From positions 186,001 through 250,000 of the forward strand of contig JBJMLO010000008.1 of assembly GCA_045805265.1 (NCBI GenBank): a stretch of 64,000 nucleotides of DNA. The letters are read 5' to 3'. The notes beneath the pieces are model-generated. The model was not told the origin of the DNA, made no database searches, and saw nothing but the letters and a program-made list of their open reading frames with translations. Of the stretch, positions 1 to 9,081 are shown in pieces. This DNA is from JBJMLO01 sp045805265. Its GTDB lineage: Bacteria > Actinomycetota > UBA4738 > JACQTL01. The stretch's first letter is position 1, and each line of letters opens with the position of its first letter. Position numbers and translations under genes: made by a program.

Positions 1-633
1 CGTCATGAACGTCGAGACGAACGCGACGAGCCCGGCGGGGCCGAACGTGAGGTCGGAGGTACGGGCCTGCTGGCGGACCTCGCCGTTGACCCGGGTGGTG
101 AGCTCCAGGTCGGCGGGGTCCACGTCCGTCTCGATCCACGGCCCGAGGGGGCAGGAGGTGTCGAACCCCTTGGCCCGGGTCCACTGGCCGTCCCGGGCCT
201 GGAGGTCGCGGAGCGTCACGTCGTTCCCGCAGGTGTACCCGAGGATGGCCAGGACGGCGTCCTCCAGCGACAGCCGGTGGGCCAGGCGGCCGATCACCAC
301 CGCGAGCTCGCCCTCATAGTCCATCCGCTCGCTGATCGGCGGGTACACGATGGGGTCGCCGGGACCGATCACCGACGTCGAGGGCTTCAGGAAGGTGAGC
401 GGCTCGTCCGGAACCTGCTCGTCCATCTCCCTCGCGTGCTCGGCGTAGTTCCGGCCGACGGCGACGACCTTCGACGGCAGCACCGGCGCCAGGAGCCGCA
501 CGTCGTCGGCGGGAATCGCCTCACCCGTGGGAACCGGCGCTTCGAAGAACGTTCCCCGCAGCGGCTGCACCTCGCCGCCGTCGAGGACGCCGGTGGCGAT
601 GCGGTCGCCGAACCGGAAGCGGACCAGCCTCAT
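1..633 (-). CDS. Fumarylacetoacetate hydrolase family protein (partial, C-terminus beyond window)
   Basis: The ATG at 633 opens a frame that runs off the left edge after 211 codons, so the C-terminal part is missing. The N-terminus has the short beta domain usual for this family, then the motif NYAEHAREMDE (around residue 60) and DYEGELAVVIG, which carry the acidic metal ligands of the FAH fold, followed by GYTCGNDVT and a KGFDTSCPLGPW stretch. Family members are Mg-dependent hydrolases, decarboxylases or isomerases of acylpyruvates and related diketo acids, and the exact substrate cannot be read from sequence. It lies upstream of no other gene here but is co-directional with ilvE and serA, a neighbourhood common in actinobacteria. 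Confidence 0.88.
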   Translation of the reverse strand, partial: MRLVRFRFGDRIATGVLDGGEVQPLRGTFFEAPVPTGEAIPADDVRLLAPVLPSKVVAVGRNYAEHAREMDEQVPDEPLTFLKPSTSVIGPGDPIVYPPISERMDYEGELAVVIGRLAHRLSLEDAVLAILGYTCGNDVTLRDLQARDGQWTRAKGFDTSCPLGPWIETDVDPADLELTTRVNGEVRQQARTSDLTFGPAGLVAFVSTFMT

Positions 634-894
634 CGGTCCGGCAGGCTACCGGATCGCTCCCAGCGGCACCGAGGCCCCGGCCGGGGCGCCCTTCCACACG
701 GAGGGGCCGGAGCGTGGCCCCGGCCCCTCGCGGGGCACGGGCGAGGGGGATGCCCGCGCCCCGGCTCTCGTCCCAGCTTGCCCCGCTGGTCGGCCAGTCT
801 AGGTCACCGGTGCAAATCGGCCGTACCGCCACGGGAGCGGAGAGTCGGGCACGCGGAATCGGCGTCGACTGCGGAGTCGCGGCGGTGGACGAGC

Positions 895-1821
895 TCAGGC
901 GGAGACCGGGCTCATCCAGCCGGCGTACTTGTCGATCTCGCCGTGCACCGCACCCAGGAACTCGCTCTGGATCTCCTTGGTGATCGGCCCCCGGCCGCTG
1001 GCCGCGACGGCGTGGTCGTCGACCTCCTTGATCGGGCACACCTCGGCCGCGGTGCCCGTGAAGAAGGCCTCGTCGGCGAAGTACAGGTCCGTGCGGACCA
1101 GGTTCTCCTCGTGGACCGTGTACCCGAGGTCCCGGGCGATCGTGATCACGGTGTCGCGCGTGATGCCGTCGAGGCACCCGGCGGACAGCGGCGGCGTGTA
1201 CAGCTCGCCGTCCTTGATCAGGAACACGTTCTCGCCGCTGCCGTCGGTGACGTAGCCGGACTGGTTCAGCATGATGGCCTCGTCGTACCCGGCCTTGGCC
1301 GACTCGATCTTGGCCAGGACAGAGTTGATGTACTGCCCGGTGGCCTTGGCGCCCGGCGGGATGACGTTCGGATCGAGGCGCTTCCACGACGAGATCTTGA
1401 CCCTGGCGCCCTTCTCCAGCGCCTCCTCGCCCAGGTACACGCCCCACGCCCACACCGTGATCGAGATGTTCACCGGGGCGTTCAGCGGGTTGATGCCCAT
1501 CTCGCCGTATCCCCGGTGGACGAGCGGCCGGATGTAGCACTCAGCGAGGCCGTTCGCCCGGACGGTCTCCCGGATGGCGTCCTCGATCGCCTCCAGCGAG
1601 TACGGGACTTCCATGTGGTACAGGTGCGCCGAGCGGAACAGCCGCCGGACGTGGTCGTTGAGGCGGAAGACGGCGGTGCCCCGGGAGGTGTCGTAGGCCC
1701 GGATTCCCTCGAAGACGCCCGTTCCGTAGTGCACGGAGTGCGTGAGGATCGGGATGTGCGCCTCGTCCCACCCGACGAGAGCTCCGTCCATCCAGACCTT
1801 CTCGACGGGCTGAACCGGCAC
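895..1821 (-). CDS. ilvE: Branched-chain amino acid aminotransferase
   Basis: PLP fold-type IV transaminase of 308 residues that interconverts valine, leucine and isoleucine with their 2-oxo acids, using glutamate/2-oxoglutarate. The typical opening (VEKVWMDG), the HYGTGVFEGIRAY block, the PLP lysine K159 in PPGAKATGQY, and the SGENVF phosphate-binding region are all present. The open frame extends 42 codons upstream, but an AAGGAGG ribosome site five bases before the GTG at 1821 fixes the start there and gives the usual family length. It is co-directional with serA and probably serves general amino acid synthesis. A second, more divergent BCAT-like gene lies at 24086. Confidence 0.93.
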   Translation of the reverse strand: MPVQPVEKVWMDGALVGWDEAHIPILTHSVHYGTGVFEGIRAYDTSRGTAVFRLNDHVRRLFRSAHLYHMEVPYSLEAIEDAIRETVRANGLAECYIRPLVHRGYGEMGINPLNAPVNISITVWAWGVYLGEEALEKGARVKISSWKRLDPNVIPPGAKATGQYINSVLAKIESAKAGYDEAIMLNQSGYVTDGSGENVFLIKDGELYTPPLSAGCLDGITRDTVITIARDLGYTVHEENLVRTDLYFADEAFFTGTAAEVCPIKEVDDHAVAASGRGPITKEIQSEFLGAVHGEIDKYAGWMSPVSA

Positions 1822-1984
1822 CGGCGCCTCCTTCCGACTCTGCGCGAACCGGAAGCTCGCGCTGCTCTGGGGGCCCAGCATACCCAGCGAAGCGAACCAA
1901 GCGGCGGCCGCGCTCGCGGCGGTCGTCACGGCATCGGAATTCCTCACGGGTTCCGTGTCGGGTGCGGCCGGGATGCGGGCCGGG

Positions 1985-3568
1985 TCAGGCCGGAAGGACG
2001 ATCGCCCGGGCCTGCTGGGCGCCGATCTCGGTTGCGATCCGCTGCAGGACCTCCGGGGGGATCGGCGTGTCGACGGTGACGCACATCAGCGCGAGGCCCC
2101 CGGCGGCGCTCCGGGCGACCTGGGCGCCCGCGATGTTGATGGCCGCCTCGCCGAGCATCGTCCCGATGCGGCCGATCACGCCCGGGCGGTCCTCGTATCG
2201 GAAGAACGCCATGTGCGTAGCCGGCGCCATGTCGACGTCGAGCTCGAACACCTGGACCAGGCGCTCAGCGTCCCGCTTGCCCACCAGCGTCCCGGCCACC
2301 TGGACATCGCCGGCGTCGGTCTCGCCGCGGAGCGTCACCAGGTTGACGTAGTCGCGGGTGACCGTGGACTTCCGCTCGCTGAGGGTGATGCCGCGCTCGG
2401 CAGCGATGATCGGTGCATTCACGTAGCTCACCGGCTCGTGGACCACGCCGTGCAGGCATCCCTTCAGCGCGGCGAGCGTCAGCACGCGGGTATCGGCCTC
2501 TGCGATGCGGCCGGTGTACTCGCACTCCAGCGACTGGAGGGCGCCGTCGGCGAGCCCGGTGAGGACCGCCCCGAGGTGCTCGACCAGCGGCAGGAACGCC
2601 CGGACGGCCTCGGGGACGTCCGCGCCGGCGGAGACGTTCACCGCGTACGGCACGAACTCGCCGCGCAGCGCGAGGCGGACCATCTCGGCGATCGCGGTCC
2701 CCGCCTTGTCCTGTGCCTCGACGGTCGAGGCGCCGAGGTGCGGCGTGACCACGACGTCGTCGAGCTCGAACAGGGGCGACTCGGTGGTCGGTTCCACCGC
2801 GAAGACGTCGAGGGCAGCGCCGCCGAGGTGGCCGTCCTTCAGGGTCTTGGCCAGGGCGTCCTCGTCGACGATCCCCCCCCGGGCCGTGTTCACCAGGCGC
2901 GCGCCGTCCTTCATCAGGGCCAGCTCGCGCTCGCCGATCAGGCCCTCGGTCTCGGGGGTGCGGGGCAGGTGGATCGTCAGGAAGTCGGACTGCACCAGCA
3001 CCGCCTCGAGGCCGGGCATGAGCTCGACGCCCATCTCCTTGGCGCGGTCGCGGCTGACGTAGGGGTCGTACGCGATGACCCGCATGCCGAAAGCGGCCGA
3101 CCGGTGAGCGACCATGGCGCCGACCCGCCCGAGGCCGATGACGCCGATCGTCTTCCCGGCGAGCTCCACGCCCTGGAACCTCGACCGCGACCACTCCCCC
3201 CGCTTCAGGGCCCGGTCGGCCTGGGGGATGTTCCGGGCTTGGGCCAGCAGGAGCGCCAGCGTGTGCTCGGCGGCGGACAGGATGTTCGACTGGGGGGCGT
3301 TCACGACCATCACGCCCCGCCGGGTGGCCGCCTCGACGTCGACGTTGTCGAGCCCGATCCCGGCACGGGCGATGACCTTGAGGTTCTCGGCCGCCTCGAT
3401 CACGTCGGCGGTGACCTGCGTCTGCGACCGGATGATCAACGCGTCGTAGGGATGGATCTCTGCTGCCAGCCCGCCGGCGGCCAGATCCTCGCGCACGTCG
3501 ACCTGGAAGTCCTTCCGGAGCAGGGCGATCCCCCGCTCGGAAAGCTGCTCGGTGACCAGGATCCGCAT
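1985..3568 (-). CDS. serA: D-3-phosphoglycerate dehydrogenase
   Basis: First enzyme of the phosphorylated serine pathway: NAD-dependent oxidation of 3-phosphoglycerate. 527 residues, the long actinobacterial type. Order: N-terminal substrate domain, Rossmann NAD domain with GLGRVG at 145-150, the RTPETEG and NTARGGIVDE motifs, the catalytic His in the PHLGAST stretch, then an intervening (allosteric substrate-binding) domain and a C-terminal ACT domain (FFRYEDRPGVIGRIG) that usually gives serine feedback control. The frame continues 93 codons upstream, but homology begins at MRILVTE, so the ATG at 3568 is chosen. The next gene upstream is a class V aminotransferase that may supply the following transamination step. 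Confidence 0.95.
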   Translation of the reverse strand: MRILVTEQLSERGIALLRKDFQVDVREDLAAGGLAAEIHPYDALIIRSQTQVTADVIEAAENLKVIARAGIGLDNVDVEAATRRGVMVVNAPQSNILSAAEHTLALLLAQARNIPQADRALKRGEWSRSRFQGVELAGKTIGVIGLGRVGAMVAHRSAAFGMRVIAYDPYVSRDRAKEMGVELMPGLEAVLVQSDFLTIHLPRTPETEGLIGERELALMKDGARLVNTARGGIVDEDALAKTLKDGHLGGAALDVFAVEPTTESPLFELDDVVVTPHLGASTVEAQDKAGTAIAEMVRLALRGEFVPYAVNVSAGADVPEAVRAFLPLVEHLGAVLTGLADGALQSLECEYTGRIAEADTRVLTLAALKGCLHGVVHEPVSYVNAPIIAAERGITLSERKSTVTRDYVNLVTLRGETDAGDVQVAGTLVGKRDAERLVQVFELDVDMAPATHMAFFRYEDRPGVIGRIGTMLGEAAINIAGAQVARSAAGGLALMCVTVDTPIPPEVLQRIATEIGAQQARAIVLPA

Positions 3569-3976
3569 GGCTCGCCCATTCTCCCGTGCGGGGTCCCCGG
3601 CGACATCCGTGGGATCGGACCGAGTGGAACGGTTCGTATCCAAGCTCGACGCACCGCGGCCGGGCGGCTCCGCGGTCGCGGTCACCGAGGCGGTCGTCGA
3701 GGCCCTCGGCGGCAACGTCCGGGTCAGGGTGACGGGAAGTATCGAACACCAGTCGCTGAATCTGTCAGTGAAGCGCGTCACAGCAGACGCACGTTCTTTT
3801 CGGCTCTCCGAGTTGCCGGCTTCGAGCGGCGGGCCGGATGTCGGCAAAAAAGGCCCAGTCCCTTACCGCTGGATCAGGCACCGCTCCGCGCCGGCGGGTG
3901 CAGGTGGCCGACGGAAGCAGTGACCAGGGCGAGAGACCGAGGCAGCCCGGACGATTCGGTCCGTCGGCGACTCGAC
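3569..3976. other. 408-base intergenic region upstream of serA
   Basis: No gene is supported here: frames crossing it are extensions of serA or antisense shadows. On the minus strand it contains a T-run (revcomp of AAAAAA at about 3845) downstream of the aminotransferase gene that may help termination. Further on there is a weak promoter-like pair reading toward serA (CTGACA at 3768-3763 and GATACT at 3743-3738, spacing 19). That would leave a serA leader of roughly 165 bases. I could not match the leader to a known riboswitch. Confidence 0.35.
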
Positions 3977-5146
3977 TCAGCCGCGGTTGGCCAGGGCATT
4001 CTCGGCGGCAAAGACCTCCTCGGCCGCCGCGACGGCGCTGCCGCGCTTCACCGGGTAGCCCATCCCGTCGAGGGTCATCTCCAGGGCGGCGAGGCCCCGG
4101 ATCATGTCGAGCCGGTCGTAGTAGCCGAGGTGGCCAATGCGGAACACCTTGCCCTTCAGCGGACCCTGGCCGGGCGCCAGCACGATGCCGTGCTCGGCCC
4201 GAACCCTGGCGACCAGCTCGTTGCCGTCGATGCCCTCGGGTGCGCGGATCGCCGTGACTGCCCAGGCCTTCTCGGGGTTGTCCCCGAACAGGTCGAGGCC
4301 GAGCGCTCGGACACCCTCCTTCAGGCCCCGGGCCAGCACGCGGTGCCGCTCGAGCGCCGCGTCGGCGCCGTCGGCGAAGTACAGCTCGAGCGCGGCCTGC
4401 AGCCCCTGCACCAGCGAGATCGCCGGCGTCCAGGGGTTCTCCGGGTCGGGCAGGTCGTAGGACGCCTTGTAGGCCGCCCAGTCGAAGTAGAACCGAGGGC
4501 ACGTCGCCGTCTCGTTCGCCTTCCATGCGCCGTCGCTGACGGCGACGAACGCCAGCCCGGGCGTCGCGCTGAGCGCCTTCTGGGAGCCGCCGCAGGCCAC
4601 GTCGACGCCCCACGCGTCGCACTCGAACGGAACGGCGCCCACGCTCGACACGCAGTCCACCGCGAGCAGCACGCCTGCGTCCCGAGCAATCTCGCCGACC
4701 GCCTCGACGTCGTGAAGCACGGCCGTCGACGTCTCGCTCTGCTGGACGAGGATGCCCTTCGTCGGCGCCTCCTCGACCGCGGCCTTCACGTCCGCCGGCT
4801 TCAGCGCCCGGCCCCACTCGTAGTCGATGGTGCGCACGTCGAGGCCGTACACCCGCGCGATCTTCGCGAACCGCTCCCCGAAGTACCCCGCCACCGGAAC
4901 CACCACGCGGTCGCCCGGCGAGAACATGTTCGCCACCGACGACTCCAGGGCGCCGGTCCCCGATGACGTGAACACCAACACGTCGTTCTTCGTCCGGAAG
5001 AGGCGCTGCAGCTGCTCGGTGACCTCCCGCAGGAGCTTCCCGTACCCCGGTCCGCGGTGGTAGACGAGTGGCTGCGACTGCGCCTGCAACACCTGCGGAG
5101 GTACGGGAACGGGGCCGGGTGCCATGAAGATCTCGGGCTTGTCCAT
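3977..5146 (-). CDS. Class V aminotransferase (alanine-glyoxylate / phosphoserine type)
   Basis: PLP enzyme of 389 residues. It opens with FMAPGPVPVPPQVL, typical of the serine-pyruvate/alanine-glyoxylate aminotransferase branch, has TSSGTGALE (phosphate binding), the PLP-stacking and Asp region VDCVSSVG, and the Schiff-base lysine K190 in GGSQKALSATPG. The start is the ATG at 5146, preceded by AGGGGAG, rather than the frame's first codon 18 codons earlier. Placement directly upstream of serA suggests it makes phosphoserine from 3-phosphohydroxypyruvate in place of a canonical SerC. A glyoxylate-handling role is the alternative. Function assignment is inference and the fold assignment is firm. 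Confidence 0.85.
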   Translation of the reverse strand: MDKPEIFMAPGPVPVPPQVLQAQSQPLVYHRGPGYGKLLREVTEQLQRLFRTKNDVLVFTSSGTGALESSVANMFSPGDRVVVPVAGYFGERFAKIARVYGLDVRTIDYEWGRALKPADVKAAVEEAPTKGILVQQSETSTAVLHDVEAVGEIARDAGVLLAVDCVSSVGAVPFECDAWGVDVACGGSQKALSATPGLAFVAVSDGAWKANETATCPRFYFDWAAYKASYDLPDPENPWTPAISLVQGLQAALELYFADGADAALERHRVLARGLKEGVRALGLDLFGDNPEKAWAVTAIRAPEGIDGNELVARVRAEHGIVLAPGQGPLKGKVFRIGHLGYYDRLDMIRGLAALEMTLDGMGYPVKRGSAVAAAEEVFAAENALANRG

Positions 5147-5265
5147 GAGAAGCGCTCCCCTGGTCGACGGGCGGTCCGCGGATCCGGGACAGGCTATCAC
5201 CGCCTCGTTGGCGGACCCGATCGACGCTCGTCGCCGCCTCGGGGCGAATCCTGCAAGCTGTGAGG

Positions 5266-6066
5266 ATGAGCAAGAAGGAGCGACCGGACGATCCCAGGTT
5301 CTGGGCCGGAGGCCCGCTGACCAGGGACGGCGCCCCGGTGCCCGACGACTGGGACCCGGATTGGCCGAAGTTCCGACCCGTCGATGATCCCACGCCGCTT
5401 CGCTGGCTGGCCGACGCGCTGGTCCCGGGGCAGTGGCCGTACCGGGTGGACTGGATCTTGCCGCGTGGCTACGCCGCGAATGCGAGGGTGCTCCATCCGG
5501 TCACCGATGAGCACGGCGTGCCGATGGTGCCATGGGCCCGGGTGGCGGCTTGGAGCGGGCGCCGGCTCGAGCCCACCTCGTACTTCTTCGACATCGCCAC
5601 CCGGGAGGATGGGACGCAGTGGCCTGGGACGCCCGAGGACGGGAAACTGGGGGACGACCTCCTCGAGTTCATCCTCGAAACCCTGGTACCCGCCACGACG
5701 ACGCCCGGCGCCGGGTGGTTCTGCCTGTGGCCGGGGCAGGCCAGCTTCCACCTGGTGTGGCCGGATGCGCCGGTGTTCCAGGTCGGGCCGAGTGGGAGCG
5801 GAGCGGACGCCTATCTGATCCCCGCTCCGCTTCGAGCAGTGCTCGGGGACCTGCCGGGACGGCCCACCTGGTGGTGGCCGGAGGATCGCTCCTGGATCGT
5901 CGCCACGGAGATCGACGGGTTCTCGACCTATGTGGCCGGCTCCACCGATGTCATCGGGTCGATCGTCGCCGATGGGCGGCTCGAGTCGTTCCCGGCCTCC
6001 CCCGACGACCCGTGGGAGGGGTGCCATCCGGGGCAGACGCGTTGGTCCGGGCCGGATCCGGACTGA
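5266..6066 (+). CDS. Conserved-looking hypothetical protein, tryptophan-rich
   Basis: 266 residues, not recognised. It is soluble-looking with no signal peptide or membrane segment, unusually rich in Trp and Pro and with many acidic residues. Near the C-terminus is a segment reading WWPEDRSWIVATEIDGFSTY followed by GSTDVIGSIVADGRLE, the sort of patch seen in uncharacterised actinobacterial proteins. An in-frame GTG six bases earlier (5260) is an alternative start. No good ribosome site is visible for either, so the transcript may be nearly leaderless. Transcribed divergently from the class V aminotransferase. Codon use is strongly coding, with G/C in most third positions. Confidence 0.7.
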   Translation: MSKKERPDDPRFWAGGPLTRDGAPVPDDWDPDWPKFRPVDDPTPLRWLADALVPGQWPYRVDWILPRGYAANARVLHPVTDEHGVPMVPWARVAAWSGRRLEPTSYFFDIATREDGTQWPGTPEDGKLGDDLLEFILETLVPATTTPGAGWFCLWPGQASFHLVWPDAPVFQVGPSGSGADAYLIPAPLRAVLGDLPGRPTWWWPEDRSWIVATEIDGFSTYVAGSTDVIGSIVADGRLESFPASPDDPWEGCHPGQTRWSGPDPD

Positions 6067-6132
6067 GGATCGGAATCACACTTCGAGATCCGTGTCCAAA
6101 CGCCGGACCGGTCGAGCAGCCGCCCGAGTGCA

Positions 6133-6402
6133 TCAGATGTCGCGCAGGACCTTCCAGACGTCCTCACCCTGGGGGCGGAAGTCGAAGTCGGCGTGGCCCC
6201 GGTGGAGCTTGCCGTTGCCGTTCCCATTGGCCGCCGTCTTCCGGTTCAGGCGGAACAGGCGCTCCCAGAGCGTCCGGTGACCGTTCGCCCGGTCGACCGA
6301 CCGGGCCAGCGAATCCAGCTGTGCCTCGCGGATCCGCTGGAGCCGATTCAGCTCTCAGCCGGGGTGGGAGACGTTGGGTGTGAACATGGGCGTCACCCAC
6401 AT
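6133..6402 (-). pseudogene. Small basic protein gene interrupted by an in-frame TGA
   Basis: From the ATG at 6402 the frame reads MWVTPMFTPNVSHPG, meets TGA at 6357-6355, then continues as a clean 73-codon frame (ELNRLQRIREAQLDSLARS ... VWKVLRDI) to a TGA at 6133. The downstream part has normal high-GC third positions, an Arg-rich helical stretch and an NGNGNG linker, and contains no ATG, GTG or TTG of its own before the helical segment. A single CGA-to-TGA change would restore one 89-residue protein. It lies 30 bases after the FAD reductase gene on the same strand. It could be a real nonsense mutation, an assembly error or, less likely, programmed read-through. Function unknown. Confidence 0.5.
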
Positions 6403-6432
6403 GGTCCCACGGAACGCACCCGTGTTACGCGC

Positions 6433-7653
6433 TCATCGTGGCGGCGCCAGCGTCCGGAGGTCCACGCCCTCGTCGGCCAGCACCTCCGGTTCGGGTCGCA
6501 CGGCCGCCCTGATCAGCGGCATCGAGCGCCGGACGTCGCGGGGCCGGTTCACGCTGAGCACCGAGCGGAGGACGCCGGAGGATAGATAGAACGCCGTGAA
6601 CGAGCGGTCCTCCAGCGAGCCGCGGAACACCAGCCGGTCCCAGCTCGGCGCGAACCCGGCCATCTGCAGGTTCATCTCGTACTGGTCCGACCAGAACCAG
6701 TGGGGATCGTCGAAGGGCCTACCGGCGCCCAGCATGTTCCGCGCGGCCGCCGGGCCCATCTTCAGCGCGTTGTCGAAGTGCTCGATGCGGACGGGACCGA
6801 ACACCGGGTGATCGTGCCGCGCCACGTCCCCCACCGCCCACACGCCCTCCGCGTTCGTGGCCAGCATGGCGTCGACCACGATCCCGTTGTCGACCGCGAT
6901 GCCCGAGCCCTCGGCGATCTCGACGTTCGGCTGGACCCCCACGCCGACGACCGCGAAGTCGCACTCCAGCCGGAGGCCTGACTTCGTCACGACGGCCTCC
7001 ACCCGGGACGAGCCCTCGAACCGGTCGACGGTCTCGCCGAAGTGCAGCGCCACGCCGTGGTCGCGGTGGAACGCCTCCACGACGCGCCCCACCTCGGGGC
7101 CCACGATCCGGAACAGCGGCGTCTCGAACGGCTCGATCGCGGCGACCTCGACCCCCAGCGAGCGGAGCGACGCCGCGACCTCGGCGCCGATGAAGCCCAT
7201 GCCGACGACCACGGCCCGACCGCCGCCGGCCGCGGCGGCACGGATGCGCTCGGCGTCGGCCACCGTCCGGAGGTCCATCACGCCCTCGAGCTCGAGGCCG
7301 GGGATGGGGAACCTGCGGTTCCGCGACCCGGTGGCCAGCAGCGCCATGTCGTACCCCAGCACCTCGCCGCCCTCGAGGACGACCTCCTTCGACGAAGGAT
7401 CGATCCGCTCGGCCCGGACGCCCGACCGCAGCTCGATCTCGTTCTCCGCGTACCAGTCCGCCGGTCGGAGGTAGGCGTCCTCGAAGGCCTGCTCGCCCCG
7501 GAGGAACTCCTTCGACAGCGGGGGCCGCTCGTAGGGCGCCTGCTCCTCGGCGCCGACCAGCACGATCGGCCCATCAAATCCCTCCTGACGCAGCGTGGAC
7601 GCGGCCGACCCACCGGCCATCCCCCCGCCCACGATCACGACCCTCCTGGTCAA
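6433..7653 (-). CDS. NAD(P)H:ferredoxin (rubredoxin) reductase-type FAD flavoprotein
   Basis: 406-residue pyridine nucleotide-disulfide oxidoreductase without the CxxC redox pair, i.e. the rhodocoxin/putidaredoxin-reductase-like group that passes electrons from NAD(P)H to small iron-sulfur proteins. FAD site VVIVGGGMAGGSA at the N-terminus, PYERPPLSKE, the ATGSRNRRFPIPG stretch, the NAD(P) site VVVGMGFIGAEVA, and the second FAD motif GVWAVGDVA are all visible. A GGGGAGG site followed by TTG at 7653 marks the likely start; the frame's first GTG six codons earlier includes that ribosome site. No ferredoxin or P450 partner is in the window. Confidence 0.85.
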   Translation of the reverse strand: MTRRVVIVGGGMAGGSAASTLRQEGFDGPIVLVGAEEQAPYERPPLSKEFLRGEQAFEDAYLRPADWYAENEIELRSGVRAERIDPSSKEVVLEGGEVLGYDMALLATGSRNRRFPIPGLELEGVMDLRTVADAERIRAAAAGGGRAVVVGMGFIGAEVAASLRSLGVEVAAIEPFETPLFRIVGPEVGRVVEAFHRDHGVALHFGETVDRFEGSSRVEAVVTKSGLRLECDFAVVGVGVQPNVEIAEGSGIAVDNGIVVDAMLATNAEGVWAVGDVARHDHPVFGPVRIEHFDNALKMGPAAARNMLGAGRPFDDPHWFWSDQYEMNLQMAGFAPSWDRLVFRGSLEDRSFTAFYLSSGVLRSVLSVNRPRDVRRSMPLIRAAVRPEPEVLADEGVDLRTLAPPR

Positions 7654-7718
7654 CGTTCCTCCCCGTCTCACACGCGGATGGCGGTGATCCTACGGGCAAG
7701 CCGCGGCCGGGCGACGCG

Positions 7719-9071
7719 TCAGCCGGGCGCGGGTTCCGAGGCCTGCTCGCGCCGGCGCGCGAGGCGGGGCCACATGGCGTAGGCGGCCCCCAGCGCCAGG
7801 TAGAAACCGGCCAGCAGGAGCATCCCCGTCCGGAACTTGATGGACAGCAGGGCCGGCAGGAACGCCCCGGCCACCCACGCCAGCTGGAACAGCACCTCGT
7901 ACCGGACGAACACCCGGCCCTGCGCGCTGCCCGGAGCCGAGCGCTGCATGAGGCTCTGGAAGGCGAGCCGGCCGATCTCCGTCGACACGCCGGCCAGCAG
8001 GCCGAACACGGCCAGCAGGACCAGGCCGAATTCGGCGAAGGCCAGCAGCGCGGCGACCCCCGCGACGAACAGCGATGCCAGCACCGCGGCCTGGTCGCGC
8101 CGCGACAGCCGGGGGGCGACGACATCGCCCAGGAAGGCACCGGCCAGCCCCCCGGCCAGCACCACGGCGAACCACCACTTGGGGGCGCCGTGCCGCGCCG
8201 CCGGGCTGCTGGCCCGCAGGGCGAAGGCCACCAGCAGCGTGAGGAAGCCGTTCGCGCCGCGGAGCCCGGCGGTTGCGGCCGCCGGCGCGGCGAGCGCGGG
8301 GATGTTCCCACGCCGTCCCACCGGCTCGACCTCGTCGCCGCCGGCCGTCGTGCGGAGGCGCGGGAGCCGGATGATGAGCAGCGAGGTGCCCGCGTAGCAC
8401 AAAGCGGCGAGCACCAGCACCGCCGGGGCTCCGCCGAGCTTCAGCGCGACCACCCCCGGCGCCGCGGCAACCGCACCCGACACCACCGCCAAGCGGTTCA
8501 TCCGGGCGTTCACCTGGACGAGCGCCTCGCCGTGCGGCGCGTAGGCCGTGGTCAGCCCGTTCTTCGTGATGGCGTGCACCCGGGACAGCACCAGGAGCAC
8601 GAACGCCAGCGGGAACAGCAGGATCGTGTCGAACCGGGGCGCGGCGTACAGGGCGACCACGGCCCGCCCCGCGCCGGCGCCGAACGAGATCGCCCGCCGG
8701 AAGCCCCCGCGGTCGAGCAGCGGCACCATGAGTGGGGCGGCGAAGGCCAGGGGGGCCATCGTCAGCCCGAGGTACAGCGCGACCTTGACCTTGGCCTGGC
8801 CCACGGGAATCGAGAAGAACACCGAGTCGGCCAGCGCGATCGCGACCATCGCGTCGCCGGCAACACTCGCCATGTGGACCAGCGTGTAGGCGTCGAGCGG
8901 ATCGTCGCTGCGCCACATCCGCCGGACCGGCCGGGTGGCCACGCCGAACGCGTGCCCCACCCCGACCAGCGCACGGGCCGCGACGTCCAGCGCGCCGGAC
9001 GACCGCGACGAGCTCGCGCCGGGAACCGGAGGACGATCGGGAGGACGCTCGGGGCGGCGATCGCGGCCCAC
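7719..9071 (-). CDS. MFS-like transporter, about 12 membrane segments
   Basis: 450 residues with a roughly 55-residue Ser/Arg/Pro-rich cytoplasmic N-terminus, then alternating hydrophobic helices separated by short Arg-rich loops (for example LDRGGFRR between helices 2 and 3, a classical MFS-type loop). No substrate-specific motif is recognised. A conserved polar stretch, LSRVHAITKNGLTTAYAP, sits in mid-protein. It starts with GTG 10 bases after the gatB stop and so is probably co-transcribed with gatB. Permease class is confident, substrate unknown. Confidence 0.75.
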   Translation of the reverse strand: MGRDRRPERPPDRPPVPGASSSRSSGALDVAARALVGVGHAFGVATRPVRRMWRSDDPLDAYTLVHMASVAGDAMVAIALADSVFFSIPVGQAKVKVALYLGLTMAPLAFAAPLMVPLLDRGGFRRAISFGAGAGRAVVALYAAPRFDTILLFPLAFVLLVLSRVHAITKNGLTTAYAPHGEALVQVNARMNRLAVVSGAVAAAPGVVALKLGGAPAVLVLAALCYAGTSLLIIRLPRLRTTAGGDEVEPVGRRGNIPALAAPAAATAGLRGANGFLTLLVAFALRASSPAARHGAPKWWFAVVLAGGLAGAFLGDVVAPRLSRRDQAAVLASLFVAGVAALLAFAEFGLVLLAVFGLLAGVSTEIGRLAFQSLMQRSAPGSAQGRVFVRYEVLFQLAWVAGAFLPALLSIKFRTGMLLLAGFYLALGAAYAMWPRLARRREQASEPAPG

Positions 9072-9081
9072 CCCCGCCGCC

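Noticed and set aside
785..840. Possible tRNA (GGTGCAAATC resembles a T-arm)
   Set aside because: No matching acceptor, D or anticodon arms could be folded around it.
277..2079. Long plus-strand open frame over ilvE
   Set aside because: Antisense to ilvE and the FAH gene. Composition is that of a shadow frame.
3569..3740. Riboswitch in the serA leader
   Set aside because: The GC-rich leader has local hairpins but no match to glycine, SAM or T-box patterns that I could defend.
1955..4966. A 1003-codon plus-strand open frame
   Set aside because: Opposes serA and the class V aminotransferase, both with full catalytic motifs. It has no recognisable protein features.
6355..6357. TGA as selenocysteine or genetic-code reassignment
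   Set aside because: All other genes use TGA as a normal stop, no SECIS-like hairpin or catalytic context is visible, and a second case uses TAG, so mutation or sequence error is simpler.
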